Shown: piece by piece, positions 41,996 to 51,251 of the stretch
Numbering within the stretch: the first letter of the stretch is position 1
Layout: every line of letters starts with the position of its first letter
From: an uncultured Nitrospiraceae bacterium
Lineage (GTDB): Bacteria; Nitrospirota; Thermodesulfovibrionia; Thermodesulfovibrionales; SM23-35
Assembly (NCBI GenBank): GCA_937138415.1
Contig: CAKZPA010000040.1
Location: forward strand, 1-64,000
DNA: 64,000 nucleotides
Reading direction: 5' to 3'
Made by a program: the position numbers and the translations under genes
The notes under the pieces: generated by a model
The model's input: the letters and a program-made list of their open reading frames with translations, nothing else
What the model was told of the DNA's origin: nothing
Databases searched by the model: none

Positions 41996-42631
41996 TTATT
42001 GCATTTCACCATCGAGGACACGTTGTCCTTTCTCATCGTCCCCCTTGCGGACGGACGTTTGCGTCTCATCCTGCGCCTTTATCGCTTGGATCAGAAACTC
42101 CACGCCGGACCTGACCGCGTCCTCCGCGACGGCGCGTGACGAAATCGTCGCCCCCGAAATAGCCTGAATCTCTTCGGTCGTCTCCGTCGTGACGACGTTC
42201 AGAGACCGCGCCCCTTTCCCGACAAACTGTCTTCGAAACGCTTCGGTCTCGATCTCGTCCCCGAGCCCGGGTGTCTCTGCGTGCCCGAGGATGTCGATCT
42301 CGCGGACCGTGAAGTCAGGGTTCACCGCGATCAGCGTGTCAATGTAGCTGGAATAGCCTTTCCCGAACGACCGGATAATGTATCCGATGACCCGGTCTCC
42401 CTGGTACGCGACGTAGTACTCTGCCCGTTTCTCGTGCACGGACCAGTCACCAAGGGCGCGAATGTGGTCCGCTTCCGGTATGAGCTTCCGCACAGCTCTC
42501 TCTTTTTCCGCCTGCGCATTGTGGTACATGATCGGCGACGTCTTGGCATAGACCACCGCGAGGATGAGTCCTCCCGCGACGTAAATCGCAACGAGGGTGA
42601 GAGCAATCTTGAATACCTCTTTCGCGGTCAC
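41996..42631 (-). CDS. rnfG: Rnf complex subunit G (covalent flavoprotein)
   Basis: RnfG is anchored by one N-terminal helix (about residues 8-30) and carries a covalently bound FMN on the outer side. The 211-residue protein has the flavinylation motif SGATISS, the Thr being the attachment site. The middle holds the DFTVREIDILGHAETPGLGD segment typical of FMN-binding domains. The start is a GTG at 42631 overlapping the rnfD stop; an open frame continues upstream to 42937 but that is not RnfG-like. The ending is hydrophilic (Lys/Asp-rich). Confidence 0.95.
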   Translation of the reverse strand: MTAKEVFKIALTLVAIYVAGGLILAVVYAKTSPIMYHNAQAEKERAVRKLIPEADHIRALGDWSVHEKRAEYYVAYQGDRVIGYIIRSFGKGYSSYIDTLIAVNPDFTVREIDILGHAETPGLGDEIETEAFRRQFVGKGARSLNVVTTETTEEIQAISGATISSRAVAEDAVRSGVEFLIQAIKAQDETQTSVRKGDDEKGQRVLDGEMQ

Positions 42632-43632
42632 GGGACCCCGCCGCTCTTCTGTTTCTTGGCGCCGAACGTCCTCGGGTGGAACTTTCTGTCGATGAGGGGT
42701 GCAAAGGCATTCATAATCAGAATTGCGAACATTACGCCTTCGGGATACCCCCCTTTGAGACGAATGAGCATCGTGAGAAAACCGCATCCGCAACCGAAGA
42801 CGATCTGTCCGCTCTTGAGCGATGGGCTCGTCACATAGTCCGTCGCCATGAACCAGGCGCCGATGAGCATGCCGCCGCTGAGGAGATGGAGGAGCGGATC
42901 TCCCGAAAACAGAGCGCCTTTCCCGCCGAAAACCCACGCCATGAAGGCAGCAGTGCCGAGGAACGACAGAGGGATGTGCCAGGTGATGTACCTCCGGCAG
43001 AGAAGGAAGGCGGCACCGATGAGGAGGGCGATCCCCGACGTTTCACCGATCGAACCTCCACGATGACCTATGAGGAGTTCGGAGTAGAGGGTGAGCCGGT
43101 CCCCGAATACCTCGACGAGTTTCTCGTACCCCTGTTCTTTCAGGATGCCGAGCGGCGTCGCTGTCGTCCGCGCGTCGAAGAGGAGAAACGCGGAAGCCGG
43201 TTCCCTCCACGAGGTCATGAGTTTCGGAAACGAAACGAGGAGAAAAGCTCTCCCGATGAGGGCGGGATTGAAGATGTTGAAGCCCAGTCCGCCGAACAGC
43301 TGTTTCGTGACAATGATCGCGACGAATGAGCCGATGACCGGCACGTAGAAAGGAACAACCGGGGGAAGAGTGAGCCCGAGGAGGAGTCCGGTGAGGAATG
43401 CGCTGCCGTCGCCCACGGTCGAGCGTCTCTTCAGGGCCTTCTGATAGAGATGCTCGCATAAGACCGCGGACAGAATGGAGAGGGCGACGGTGATCACCGC
43501 ACGGGGTCCGAAGAAGTACGCTCCCATGAGGGTCGCCGGAAAGAGCGACGCGGAGACCGACCACATGATCCTCGCCGTCGTCACGTCGCTTCTTATGTGG
43601 GGACTGACCGATACGATGAGGGGATCGTTCAC
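42628..43632 (-). CDS. rnfD: Rnf complex subunit D
   Basis: RnfD is a membrane subunit of the NqrB/RnfD family with nine or ten helices. The 334-residue protein starts at GTG 43632 (NDPLIVSVSPHIRSDVTTA), which overlaps rnfC by four bases; the frame is open further upstream without family resemblance. The covalent-FMN region reads DARTTATPLGIL, with the attached Thr in the ATPL motif. Further conserved parts are GGLGFNIFNPALIGRAFLLV and DYVTSPSLKSGQIVFG. The 3' end overlaps rnfG. Confidence 0.95.
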   Translation of the reverse strand: MNDPLIVSVSPHIRSDVTTARIMWSVSASLFPATLMGAYFFGPRAVITVALSILSAVLCEHLYQKALKRRSTVGDGSAFLTGLLLGLTLPPVVPFYVPVIGSFVAIIVTKQLFGGLGFNIFNPALIGRAFLLVSFPKLMTSWREPASAFLLFDARTTATPLGILKEQGYEKLVEVFGDRLTLYSELLIGHRGGSIGETSGIALLIGAAFLLCRRYITWHIPLSFLGTAAFMAWVFGGKGALFSGDPLLHLLSGGMLIGAWFMATDYVTSPSLKSGQIVFGCGCGFLTMLIRLKGGYPEGVMFAILIMNAFAPLIDRKFHPRTFGAKKQKSGGVP

Positions 43633-44936
43633 GGTTTCACCTGCGATTTTGCGAGCCTGATGAGCTGGACGATGGGCCGCTTCGAGGGGCAGGCGAACGT
43701 GCAGCATCCGCACTCGAAACAGTCGAACAGTCCGTAATCCTTTGCCCCCTCGTAGAAGCCTTTTTCCGCGTAGATGCTCAGCATCGATGGCATCAATCCC
43801 ATGGGGCAGCGATCGATGCAGCGGCCGCACCGTATGCACGGTTCAAAAGACTCCGCGTGGGCGATGGATCCGGCGGTCATCGCCACGATGCCGGATGTCC
43901 CCTTCGTCACGGGCACGTCGAGCGAAGGGAGGGCGAATCCCATCATGGGGCCGCCGGCGATCACCTTCGCGGTATCTTCTCTCAGTCCGCCGCAGTCTGC
44001 GATCAACTGAGAAATGAGCGTTCCCACCTTTGCCAGAAGATTCTTCGGTTCACGGACACCCTCTCCGGTGACCGTCACGACCCGCTCGATGAGCGGCTTT
44101 CCGAAACGCACGGCTTCGAAGATGGCGCAGGCGGTGCCGACGTTGTGCACGACGACCCTGACATCCATGGGGAGGGCGCGTGGCGGCACCTCCCGGCCCG
44201 TGATCGTTTTGATGAGCATTTTTTCGGCACCCTGAGGATATTTCGTGGGAAGAGTGCACACTCTTATCGACGGGAGTCCTTCGACGGCCTTCGCTATGGC
44301 ATGGATTGCCCGCGGTTTGTTGTCCTCTATTCCCACGAATCCGCGTTCGACTCCCAGGACCTTCATGATGATCCGGAGACCGGAAATAACGTCGACCGCT
44401 CGTTCCAGCATAAGCCGGTAATCGGCGGTCAGGTACGGCTCGCACTCCGCGCCGTTGATGATGACCGTGTCGATCGGTTTTTCCTTCGGCGGGGAAAGTT
44501 TCACTATGGACGGGAAGGCGGCACCGCCGAGTCCGACGATGCCCGCGGCTCTGATTTTCTCTCGCATTTCATCGGGAGAAAGGCTCATGTAATCAGGATT
44601 GTCGCTCAGGATGGCCCACTCTTCTTTGAAATCGTTCTCGACGGTGACCGATGGGACGAGTTTCCCCGTCGCAGTCGGAAACTCTCCTATGGCGACCACC
44701 GTGCCGGAGACCGAAGAATGGACCGGCGCCGAGACGAACCCCGTCGGCGCGCCGATCACGTCGCCTTTCTTCACGGACTCTCTCACCTTGACGACCGGTT
44801 TGCACGGCGCCCCGATGTGCTGGATGAGCGGAATGACGAGGCGGGCCGGGGGCGACGCTCCGGTGATCGGTTTGTGCGCGGAGAGTTCTTTCTTCTCCGG
44901 AGGGTGTATGCCGCCTTTAAACGACGTGACCGTCAT
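43629..44936 (-). CDS. rnfC: Rnf complex subunit C
   Basis: RnfC is the NADH-binding peripheral subunit. The 435-residue protein starts FKGGIHPPEKKELSAH, has the quinone/FMN-type Rossmann-like region (GIVGLGGAAFPSIVKLSPPK, INGAECEPYLTADYRLML), a lipoyl-like piece, and two [4Fe-4S] motifs near the end: CIRCGRCIDRCPMGLMP and CFECGCCTFACPSKRP. The gene lies 36 bases after hemH and opens the rnfCDGEAB cluster. Rnf couples ferredoxin oxidation to NAD reduction and Na+ or H+ export. Confidence 0.97.
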   Translation of the reverse strand: MTVTSFKGGIHPPEKKELSAHKPITGASPPARLVIPLIQHIGAPCKPVVKVRESVKKGDVIGAPTGFVSAPVHSSVSGTVVAIGEFPTATGKLVPSVTVENDFKEEWAILSDNPDYMSLSPDEMREKIRAAGIVGLGGAAFPSIVKLSPPKEKPIDTVIINGAECEPYLTADYRLMLERAVDVISGLRIIMKVLGVERGFVGIEDNKPRAIHAIAKAVEGLPSIRVCTLPTKYPQGAEKMLIKTITGREVPPRALPMDVRVVVHNVGTACAIFEAVRFGKPLIERVVTVTGEGVREPKNLLAKVGTLISQLIADCGGLREDTAKVIAGGPMMGFALPSLDVPVTKGTSGIVAMTAGSIAHAESFEPCIRCGRCIDRCPMGLMPSMLSIYAEKGFYEGAKDYGLFDCFECGCCTFACPSKRPIVQLIRLAKSQVKP

Positions 44937-44972
44937 GTGGCCGGTTCATCCTCTTTGAGCGGAGCGGGATCA

Positions 44973-46037
44973 TCAACCCCACCGTGCGTCCCGGAGTGCT
45001 TTCAGCACGAGATCGCGCAAAGCCGCGATGAAGAGGGGGTGCGTGTTGAGCGATTCCGTCCTTTTCATGTTGATGCCGAGTTTACCTGCAAAGTTCATGT
45101 AGAGAATGTCTATCTCGTAGAGCGTTTCGACGTGATCGGAGACGAAACTGATGGGGACGATGAGGACCTTTCGGATGCCGTCGCGGGCCAGATCCTCGAG
45201 TTTCTCCTCGGTCGACGGCTCGAGCCACGCGACCGGCCCGCTCTTCGATTGGTAGCTGAGGTGCCACGTGATGGGGATATTCTTCTCGACTTCCTTGATC
45301 GTCCCTATCGTGTGTTCGACGTACGGGTCGCCTTCCTCGACGACCTTTTTAGGGAGGCTGTGGGCGCTGAAGAGGATGTGGACATCCCCGGAAACGAGTG
45401 CGTCAGACGATGCGGCGGAACGATTGTCCGCGGCAAGGCCGTCGCGGAAAGAACGAAACGCTTTTTCTATGACGTCGACGAGCGCCGCAATGTAGAGGGG
45501 GTGGGTATGCCATGATGGAATCATGGTCGTCTCTATCCCGTACCGGCGCGCGCTTTCTTCGAGGTTCGCTATCGACGAGCCTGAGGTCGTGACCGAGTAC
45601 TGCGGGTACAGGCTCAGTCCGATGATCTTCCGAATGCCTTGCTTCGCGATCCGGTCCACGACGTCCTCGATGAACGGGTGCCAGTATCGCATGCCGACGT
45701 ATACCTTGAAGAGAGGGGAGCGACTGGGCTGACGTGCGCACCCTCCGCGGGTAATGGTATCGAGCCATTCACGCGGCGCTTCGTTGAGTGCTGTTTCGAG
45801 GGCCTGGGCCTGTGCGGCCGTGATCTCCAGTATGGGCGATTTGCCCCCGATCTGACGATAAATCTCTTTCGTTTTCGCCGAGCGGAGGGTCGCGATGAGA
45901 CGCGCCAACGGCTTTTGGAGAAAAGGGGGTCCGAGGCGAATGATCTTTCTGTCCGAAAAGAGATTGTAGAGAAAAGGGCGAATAGCCTGCAGGGAATCCG
46001 GGCCGCCCAGATTGAGGAGAACGACCGCGATCGCCAT
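44973..46037 (-). CDS. hemH: Ferrochelatase
   Basis: Ferrochelatase inserts Fe2+ into protoporphyrin or coproporphyrin. The 354-residue protein begins AIAVVLLNLGGPDSLQAIRP, has GLSLYPQYSVTTSGSSI and the active-site His in LFSAHSLPKKVVEEGDPYV, and QSKSGPVAWLEPSTEEKLED. An insertion of about 15 residues (DTITRGGCARQPSRSPL) precedes the usual AMRYW-type GMRYWHPF segment. The ATG at 46037 lies 12 bases after the hemE stop; an upstream open frame is not family-like. Whether the substrate is proto- or coproporphyrin cannot be decided by eye. It is one of three heme genes in a row. Confidence 0.95.
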   Translation of the reverse strand: MAIAVVLLNLGGPDSLQAIRPFLYNLFSDRKIIRLGPPFLQKPLARLIATLRSAKTKEIYRQIGGKSPILEITAAQAQALETALNEAPREWLDTITRGGCARQPSRSPLFKVYVGMRYWHPFIEDVVDRIAKQGIRKIIGLSLYPQYSVTTSGSSIANLEESARRYGIETTMIPSWHTHPLYIAALVDVIEKAFRSFRDGLAADNRSAASSDALVSGDVHILFSAHSLPKKVVEEGDPYVEHTIGTIKEVEKNIPITWHLSYQSKSGPVAWLEPSTEEKLEDLARDGIRKVLIVPISFVSDHVETLYEIDILYMNFAGKLGINMKRTESLNTHPLFIAALRDLVLKALRDARWG

Positions 46038-46048
46038 CGAAGAAGCGA

Positions 46049-47080
46049 TTACCCTCTTTTCCCGAATGTGTGGACGGTATCGACGAGGGCGATGACCTGC
46101 TCCACAGGCGTCTGGGGAAGGACCCCGTGCCCGAGGTTGAAGATATGGCTTTTTGCGGCTTCGCCCTTCCAGAGGATCTCCTTGACTTTCTCCTCCAGTT
46201 TCTCCCTCGGGAGGAACAGGGCGCACGGATCGAGGTTTCCCTGAATCGTCACTTTTTTCCCGAGCTTCTTGATCGCGTCCGCAATGTCGATTCTCCAGTC
46301 GACACTGACGACGTCCGCACCTGCGTTCTTCACTTCTTTCAGGATCCCGGCACAGTCGTTCACGAAATAGATGACGGGCACTTTTTCCTTCTTTACCTCG
46401 TGGATTACTCTCCGGACCGAGGGGAGGGCGAATTTTTTGTAGTCAGCCGGCGCAAGGATGCCGGCCCAGGAATCGAAGATTTGCACAGCCTGCGCACCCG
46501 CGCGAATCTGGCCGATGAGGTACGGAACCAGCATGTCCGTCACCTTTTCCATCAGATAGTGGAAGACGGCGGTATTCTGGAACATCATCCTCTTCGTATT
46601 CACGAACGTTCTCGACGTCCCGCCTTCTATCATGTACGTCGCGAGGGTGAACGGCGCACCCGCGAAACCGATGAGGGGAACTCTCTGCTGCAGTTCTTTC
46701 CGGAGAATCCGGATCGTCTCGAAGACGAAAGGGAGGTCATCTTCGACGTCGGGGATGACGAGCTTCTCCACGGCTCCCCTGTTCCGAATCGGTTCACTCA
46801 GAACGGGACCGTCTTTTTCGGAGAATTCGAGACGCATCCCCATGGCTTCGACCGGGATGAGGATGTCCGAAAAAAGAATCGCCGCATCGACGCCGAGGAT
46901 ATCGACGGGCTGCAATGTCACCTCCGCCGCGAGTTTGGGATTCTTGCAGAGGGTGAGAAAATCGACGTGGGAACGCACGGACTGATATTCAGGCAGATAC
47001 CTGCCGGCCTGACGCATGAGCCACACCGGCGTATAGTCCACCGCTTCACCGCGGCACGCTCTAAGAAACGTATCGTTCAT
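46049..47080 (-). CDS. hemE: Uroporphyrinogen decarboxylase
   Basis: HemE converts uroporphyrinogen III to coproporphyrinogen III. The 343-residue protein has the start motif PVWLMRQAGRYLPEYQ, the conserved ILFSDILIPVEAMG, GFAGAPFTLATYMIEGG, and FDSWAGILAP, and the ending FNLGHGVLPQTPVEQV. All are normal. A GGGGGTT site precedes the ATG, and a TATACT lies 35 bases upstream without a good -35 box. It lies 74 bases after the ahbD-like gene and 11 before hemH. Confidence 0.98.
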   Translation of the reverse strand: MNDTFLRACRGEAVDYTPVWLMRQAGRYLPEYQSVRSHVDFLTLCKNPKLAAEVTLQPVDILGVDAAILFSDILIPVEAMGMRLEFSEKDGPVLSEPIRNRGAVEKLVIPDVEDDLPFVFETIRILRKELQQRVPLIGFAGAPFTLATYMIEGGTSRTFVNTKRMMFQNTAVFHYLMEKVTDMLVPYLIGQIRAGAQAVQIFDSWAGILAPADYKKFALPSVRRVIHEVKKEKVPVIYFVNDCAGILKEVKNAGADVVSVDWRIDIADAIKKLGKKVTIQGNLDPCALFLPREKLEEKVKEILWKGEAAKSHIFNLGHGVLPQTPVEQVIALVDTVHTFGKRG

Positions 47081-47154
47081 GGAACCCCCAATAGGAACTG
47101 CATGTATGTGACAGTATACAGCAAACGGGCCGAATTTTTTGCGCCCTCGGTTTA

Positions 47155-48249
47155 CTATTTCTGCGCGGCTGATCTAGGGCCATCGCGTCCCTTTCTTCTC
47201 GGGATATAACTGCAGAAGGGTTCTTCGGCAAGGTAGTCGCCGTGCACAGCGTAGGCCCTTGCCCGACACCCCCCGCAGAGGGATACAAATTCGCACGAAC
47301 CGCATTTGCCCTTGTACTGTTTGAAGTCCCGGAGTTCCCTGAAAAGCGTCGAATGTTCCCAGATGTCCTTGAAGGATTGGGTGCGAATGTTGCCCGCAGG
47401 CATCGGGAAGTAGCTGCAGGGGAGCACGTTGCCGTCGACGTCGATGAGCGCGATCACCTGTCCGGCGATGCACCCCTTCGACCCGCCGGTCGAGAATTTG
47501 AGCGTTCTCCTCTCGAAATGCGCACCCTCTTCTTTCGACTTCTGGAGCACGATGCGGTAGTAGTGGGGCGCACACGTGGGCCTGACGAGGATATCCTTCT
47601 CGTTCTTCTCCATGTGGTAATGCCAGTCGAGAATTTCTTCGTAATCCTCCTTCGAGATCAGTTCGTTCATGATCTCTTCGCCCCTGCCGGTCGGCACGAT
47701 CATGAACATATACCATGCGGTCGCGCCGAGTTCCTTTGCGAGCGCGTATACCTTCGGAATCTCCTCCTGGTTTCTCTTCGTGAAGGAGGAGTTGATGATG
47801 AATTCGATGCCGTGCGTTCGGAACAATCGGGCGGCGCGGATCGATCCATCGAATGCGCCGGCCTGCCCCCTAAAATTATCGTGCACCTTCTCTTCCGAAC
47901 CGTCGAGGCTGAGAGACACGATCCTGATTCCCGACTCCTTGATCTTTGTGCAGGTCTTATCGTCGACGAGCGTGCCGTTTGTTGCAAGGCACATCCTCAG
48001 TCCCTTGTCCGTTCCGTACCGCGCGATCCGGAAAACGTCCTCCCGCAGGAGAGGCTCTCCGCCGGAGAGGACCATGACGGGATGCGCGTAGCTCGTGATA
48101 TCGTCGATGATCCGAAACGCTTCATCTGTGGAGAAGTCGGGATGCGCCTTCACTTCCACGTCGGACGACGAGCGACAGTGAACGCACCGGAGGTTGCACC
48201 TCCTCGTGATTTCCCACGCGATCCATTTGGGGACGAATTCCGTAATCAC
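47155..48249 (-). CDS. ahbD: Radical SAM protein with SPASM domain, AhbD/AhbC-like heme synthesis enzyme
   Basis: A 364-residue radical SAM enzyme. The [4Fe-4S] site is CNLRCVHC (residues 18-25). It has [20 protein letters not shown], and the C-terminal SPASM part with [38 protein letters not shown] and CSYIPR. This sequence plan ([35 protein letters not shown]) matches the AhbC/AhbD/NirJ group, which in anaerobes removes side chains from siroheme or coproheme. Next to hemE and hemH, conversion of coproheme to heme b (AhbD) seems most likely. Start GTG 48249 abuts the hflX stop. Confidence 0.82.
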   Translation of the reverse strand: MITEFVPKWIAWEITRRCNLRCVHCRSSSDVEVKAHPDFSTDEAFRIIDDITSYAHPVMVLSGGEPLLREDVFRIARYGTDKGLRMCLATNGTLVDDKTCTKIKESGIRIVSLSLDGSEEKVHDNFRGQAGAFDGSIRAARLFRTHGIEFIINSSFTKRNQEEIPKVYALAKELGATAWYMFMIVPTGRGEEIMNELISKEDYEEILDWHYHMEKNEKDILVRPTCAPHYYRIVLQKSKEEGAHFERRTLKFSTGGSKGCIAGQVIALIDVDGNVLPCSYFPMPAGNIRTQSFKDIWEHSTLFRELRDFKQYKGKCGSCEFVSLCGGCRARAYAVHGDYLAEEPFCSYIPRRKGRDGPRSAAQK

Positions 48250-49791
48250 TCAGACCTCCGCGCCGACGAGGGTTTCACTCCACATATGGTCTTCGATCGC
48301 CTTAAGGAGAGGGCCGAAGGTCGAGGGATCGAGGGCGCAGATTGCAACGGCGTGGTAGCGGGAGAGCAGGTGTTCTTTCTCCTCTTCGTCGATCTTGTCG
48401 ATCTTGTTGAGCACGAGGATCCTCGGCTTGTCGCCGAGGTGGAGTTCCCGGAGAATCGCTTCGACCGATTCCCGCTGCTGTTCGAGACGGGGACTGGAGG
48501 CGTCGACGAGATGGACGAGGAGGTCCGCGTCCTCGAGTTCTTCGAGCGTCGCCCTGAACGCGGCGAAGAGATCTTTCGGGAGATCGCGGATGAAACCGAC
48601 CGTATCGGTCACGATAACGTCGCGTTCACGGGGGAATCGCAACCGGCGGCTCGCCGTATCGAGGGTCGCAAAGAACCTGTCTTCGACGAATACCGAACTC
48701 TGCGTGAGCGAATTGAGGAGCGTCGATTTCCCTGCATTCGTATATCCGATAATGGAAACGATCGGGAGGCCGGCCGCGATCCGGCGCCGCTTTCTCTGCT
48801 TGCGGGCTTCCCCGAGCGATCGCAGTTCGCGTTCGAGGAGGGCGATGCGGTCTCGTACCCGGCGCCTGTCGATTTCGAGCTTCATCTCACCGGGGCCCCT
48901 GCCGCCGATCCCTCCCATGAGGCGCGACATCGCGCTCCCTTTTCCCGTCAAACGGGGGAGCCGATACTTCAGTTGAGCGAGTTCGACCTGCACTTTCCCG
49001 TCCCTGCTGTGGGCGCGACGCGCGAAGATGTCGAGGATGAGCTGGGAACGGTCGATGACTTTCAATTCGGTCATCTCGCTGATGGATTTGACCTGCGAAG
49101 GAGTGAGTTCCTGATCGAAGACGAGGATCGTCGCTCCTCTGCTGAGGGCGTTGATAACGAGTTCTTTGACTTTGCCCTCTCCCATGAGATATCGAGGGTT
49201 GATCTCTTTGGGCCTCTGAATCACGGTATCGAGGACGAGTAGGTCGCTCGAACGCGCGAGTTCTTCCAGTTCGGCAATCGACTCCTCCTGTTCGTATTTG
49301 GGCAGCTTCGAAACGCTGACGAGGATCGCCCGCTCTCTCCGGTCGCCGGGATGGAAATGCCTCCCCCGTTCCATCTGTTCTTCGAGAGATTCGATAAAGG
49401 GGATGAAGTCGAGTTCGAAGCGATGAAACTGCGGGCTTTCCAGGAGTTCGAACTGTTTGGCGCCATCCGGGAGGAGGTGCGCCGCGAAGAGAGTACCCGG
49501 GAGGCCGTCCCTGACGCCGATCGCTGCGACAATGTCCAGGCGGAGCAACGCGAGGTCCGTGAGGTCATCCTGGGTGAGGGGCTCCTCATGGAGATGCGTG
49601 TGAATCAGGCGCAGGCCCCGCAGCGCCTTTCTCCCGAGGGGATAGTCTTCGAGCGGCGGTATCACTATTGCTTTCGCATCCCCGACGATCACATGGGTGA
49701 CCGTGCCTGCACGGCTCACGAGAATACCGATCTGACGATTGATCTCCTGCGAAAGCGAGACCAGATAGCGTGCAAGCTCGCTGCTGATCAA
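48250..49791 (-). CDS. hflX: GTPase HflX, N-terminus uncertain
   Basis: HflX is a ribosome-binding GTPase that rescues stalled or split ribosomes. The open reading frame has the HflX domain with GRGPGEMKLEIDRRRVRDRI, P-loop GYTNAGKSTLLNSL near residue 347, DTVGFIRDLPKDLFAAFRAT, and base motif NKID. The first usual start codon is a TTG at 49791, but the frame continues upstream for 30 codons with clear HflX sequence (HGNLTGLKTSYLHALERIYR), so the true N-terminus is near 49881. No ATG, GTG or TTG exists there, but an AGGAGG site stands five bases before an ATC codon at 49881-49879. The gene opens the minus-strand series that runs to carbonic anhydrase. Confidence 0.93.
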   Translation of the reverse strand: MISSELARYLVSLSQEINRQIGILVSRAGTVTHVIVGDAKAIVIPPLEDYPLGRKALRGLRLIHTHLHEEPLTQDDLTDLALLRLDIVAAIGVRDGLPGTLFAAHLLPDGAKQFELLESPQFHRFELDFIPFIESLEEQMERGRHFHPGDRRERAILVSVSKLPKYEQEESIAELEELARSSDLLVLDTVIQRPKEINPRYLMGEGKVKELVINALSRGATILVFDQELTPSQVKSISEMTELKVIDRSQLILDIFARRAHSRDGKVQVELAQLKYRLPRLTGKGSAMSRLMGGIGGRGPGEMKLEIDRRRVRDRIALLERELRSLGEARKQRKRRRIAAGLPIVSIIGYTNAGKSTLLNSLTQSSVFVEDRFFATLDTASRRLRFPRERDVIVTDTVGFIRDLPKDLFAAFRATLEELEDADLLVHLVDASSPRLEQQRESVEAILRELHLGDKPRILVLNKIDKIDEEEKEHLLSRYHAVAICALDPSTFGPLLKAIEDHMWSETLVGAEV

Positions 49792-49881
49792 CTCGTCGTG
49801 GAGCTTCCTCCGGTAGATCCGCTCGAGTGCGTGGAGATAACTGGTCTTGAGACCGGTCAGATTACCGTGGAGCGCTGGGAT

Positions 49882-50212
49882 GAAGTCCTCCTAACATCTT
49901 TTCCATCTTTGTTTTATTCTATCATAGGAAGCTCGCGAAGGTTCAGGGAGAGCGTCGGCAGGCGCATACGTGCCCACAATAGGAGAACCGGTATCGTCGA
50001 ATACCTCATCGACGCCACGGCGCGACGGGAGGCTTTTATGGCGCGACTCGTTTTGATGACGAGCGGATTCCTGTTGACGTTCATGATCCGTATCGTGGAA
50101 GGAGTCGTCGGTTAGCAGCTTATTTCATATATCCGGGTGAGTCGTCATGGTGTTTCTTCGGCATCCAGCCGTATCCTGACGTGTTGCGGACAACAGTGAG
50201 AAGGAGGACCGT
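49882..50212. other. Intergenic region between hflX and the macro-domain gene
   Basis: This 331-base stretch has no supported gene. It contains the hflX ribosome site and possible AT-rich promoter boxes (TATGAT or TAGAAT on the minus strand near 49917-49927). A small open frame at 50038-50115 would encode about 25 residues with a hydrophobic centre, but has no ribosome site and was not called. Confidence 0.4.
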
Positions 50213-50761
50213 ATGAAAACCGTGAAGGAATGCGTGGTCGGCGAGACGACATTTCGCCTCGTGCAGGGCGACATAACCGAACGGGATGTGGACGCCATCG
50301 TCAATGCTGCCAATTCCCGCCTGCAGCACGGCGGTGGAGTCGCGGGCGCGATCGTCCGGAAAGGGGGACAGGTTATTCAGGAGGAGAGCGATGCGATCGG
50401 GTTCGTGCCTGTCGGTCAAGCGGCGATTACGGGAGCGGGAAGGCTCAGGGCAAGATTCGTCATCCACGCCGTCGGACCGAGAATGGGGGAAGGGGACGAA
50501 GATCGCAAGCTGAAGAGCGCCGTGCGAAGCAGTCTTCAGCTCGCTTCCGAGAAGGGTCTCACGAGCATCTCCCTCCCCGCCATCAGCGCGGGTATCTTCG
50601 GGTTTCCGAAGGACCGGTGTGCGGCGATCCTCGTTGCGGAAGCGGTGAGCTACGCGAGGGAGCATCCCGGTTCGAGTCTCGCTGTCGTCGAGTTCTGCGT
50701 TGTCGACGACGAGACGGCCGGCTTTTTCGAGCGGGAGTTCGAAGGGATATGCGCACCGTGA
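50213..50761 (+). CDS. Macro-domain protein (ADP-ribose binding)
   Basis: A 182-residue Appr-1"-p processing type macro domain. It starts with VQGDITERDVDAIVNAANSR-type sequence (GDIT then NAANSRLQHGGGVAGAI), and has GFVPVGQAAITGAGRLRARF, HAVGPR, and SLPAISAGIFGFPKD for the diphosphate loop. Such proteins bind or hydrolyse ADP-ribose or O-acetyl-ADP-ribose. An AGGAGGA site precedes the ATG. It stands alone, divergent from hflX. Confidence 0.94.
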   Translation: MKTVKECVVGETTFRLVQGDITERDVDAIVNAANSRLQHGGGVAGAIVRKGGQVIQEESDAIGFVPVGQAAITGAGRLRARFVIHAVGPRMGEGDEDRKLKSAVRSSLQLASEKGLTSISLPAISAGIFGFPKDRCAAILVAEAVSYAREHPGSSLAVVEFCVVDDETAGFFEREFEGICAP

Positions 50762-50811
50762 CGGTTGGTGGGGCATGCGTGCCCGGTGCTCGGGCGTCGC
50801 GTGCGCACGAT

Positions 50812-50843
50812 AAAAAAGGGGCAGGAACTTCCCGCCCCTTTTT
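50812..50843. terminator. Bidirectional intrinsic terminator
   Basis: AAAAAAGGGGC (812-822) pairs with GCCCCTTTTT (834-843). Both strands end in a T-run, so it can stop the macro-domain gene from the left and atpE from the right. Confidence 0.9.
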
Positions 50844-50861
50844 CTTCGAAGAGAGATCGTC

Positions 50862-51218
50862 CTACTGGAGGAGTTTTCCGAACGGGTTCACGAAGATCAG
50901 GATGAGGACGACGACGAGGGCGTAAATCGCGAGGGACTCGATCATCGCGAGACCGATGATGAGGGTCGTCGTGATCTTTCCGGATGCTCCCGGATTCCTT
51001 GCCACGCCTTCGCACGCGCCACCCAGACCGGTACCCATACCGATACCCGTCCCGAGAGCGGCGAGCCCCATGCCAACAGCGCATCCGAGGGCTGCCAGTG
51101 CGTAGTAGAGAATGTTCGATGTCGCTTTCGGAGCTGCTGCTTCCTCCGCGAAGCATACGGGCGCGAGGACGACGATGAGTGCGACTGCCAGAAGAACAGC
51201 GGTCACAGACTTCTTCAT
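50862..51218 (-). CDS. atpE: F-type ATP synthase subunit c
   Basis: Subunit c forms the rotating membrane ring. The 118-residue protein has an extra N-terminal signal-like segment (residues 1-24, ending VCFAEE), then two helices joined by the polar loop ARNPGA. The ion-binding Glu lies in [11 protein letters not shown] of the second helix, with Ser and Tyr following as in Na+-type rings, but the Gln of helix 1 in those rings (GxGxGQG) is Met here (GTGIGMG). The coupling ion is therefore unclear. An AAAGGAGGAAG site precedes the ATG. It lies 33 bases after atpB. Confidence 0.96.
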   Translation of the reverse strand: MKKSVTAVLLAVALIVVLAPVCFAEEAAAPKATSNILYYALAALGCAVGMGLAALGTGIGMGTGLGGACEGVARNPGASGKITTTLIIGLAMIESLAIYALVVVLILIFVNPFGKLLQ

Positions 51219-51251
51219 TCCTCTCTTCCTCCTTTCATAGAAGTATGGTAA

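Noticed and set aside
47242-49242. Open frame of 666 codons opposite ahbD-like and hflX
   Set aside because: Opposite to two well-recognised genes, with Arg/Glu/Asp-rich sequence and no domain.
50038-50115. Possible 25-residue membrane peptide before the macro-domain gene
   Set aside because: No ribosome site or conservation can be seen; it is the tail of a longer shadow frame.
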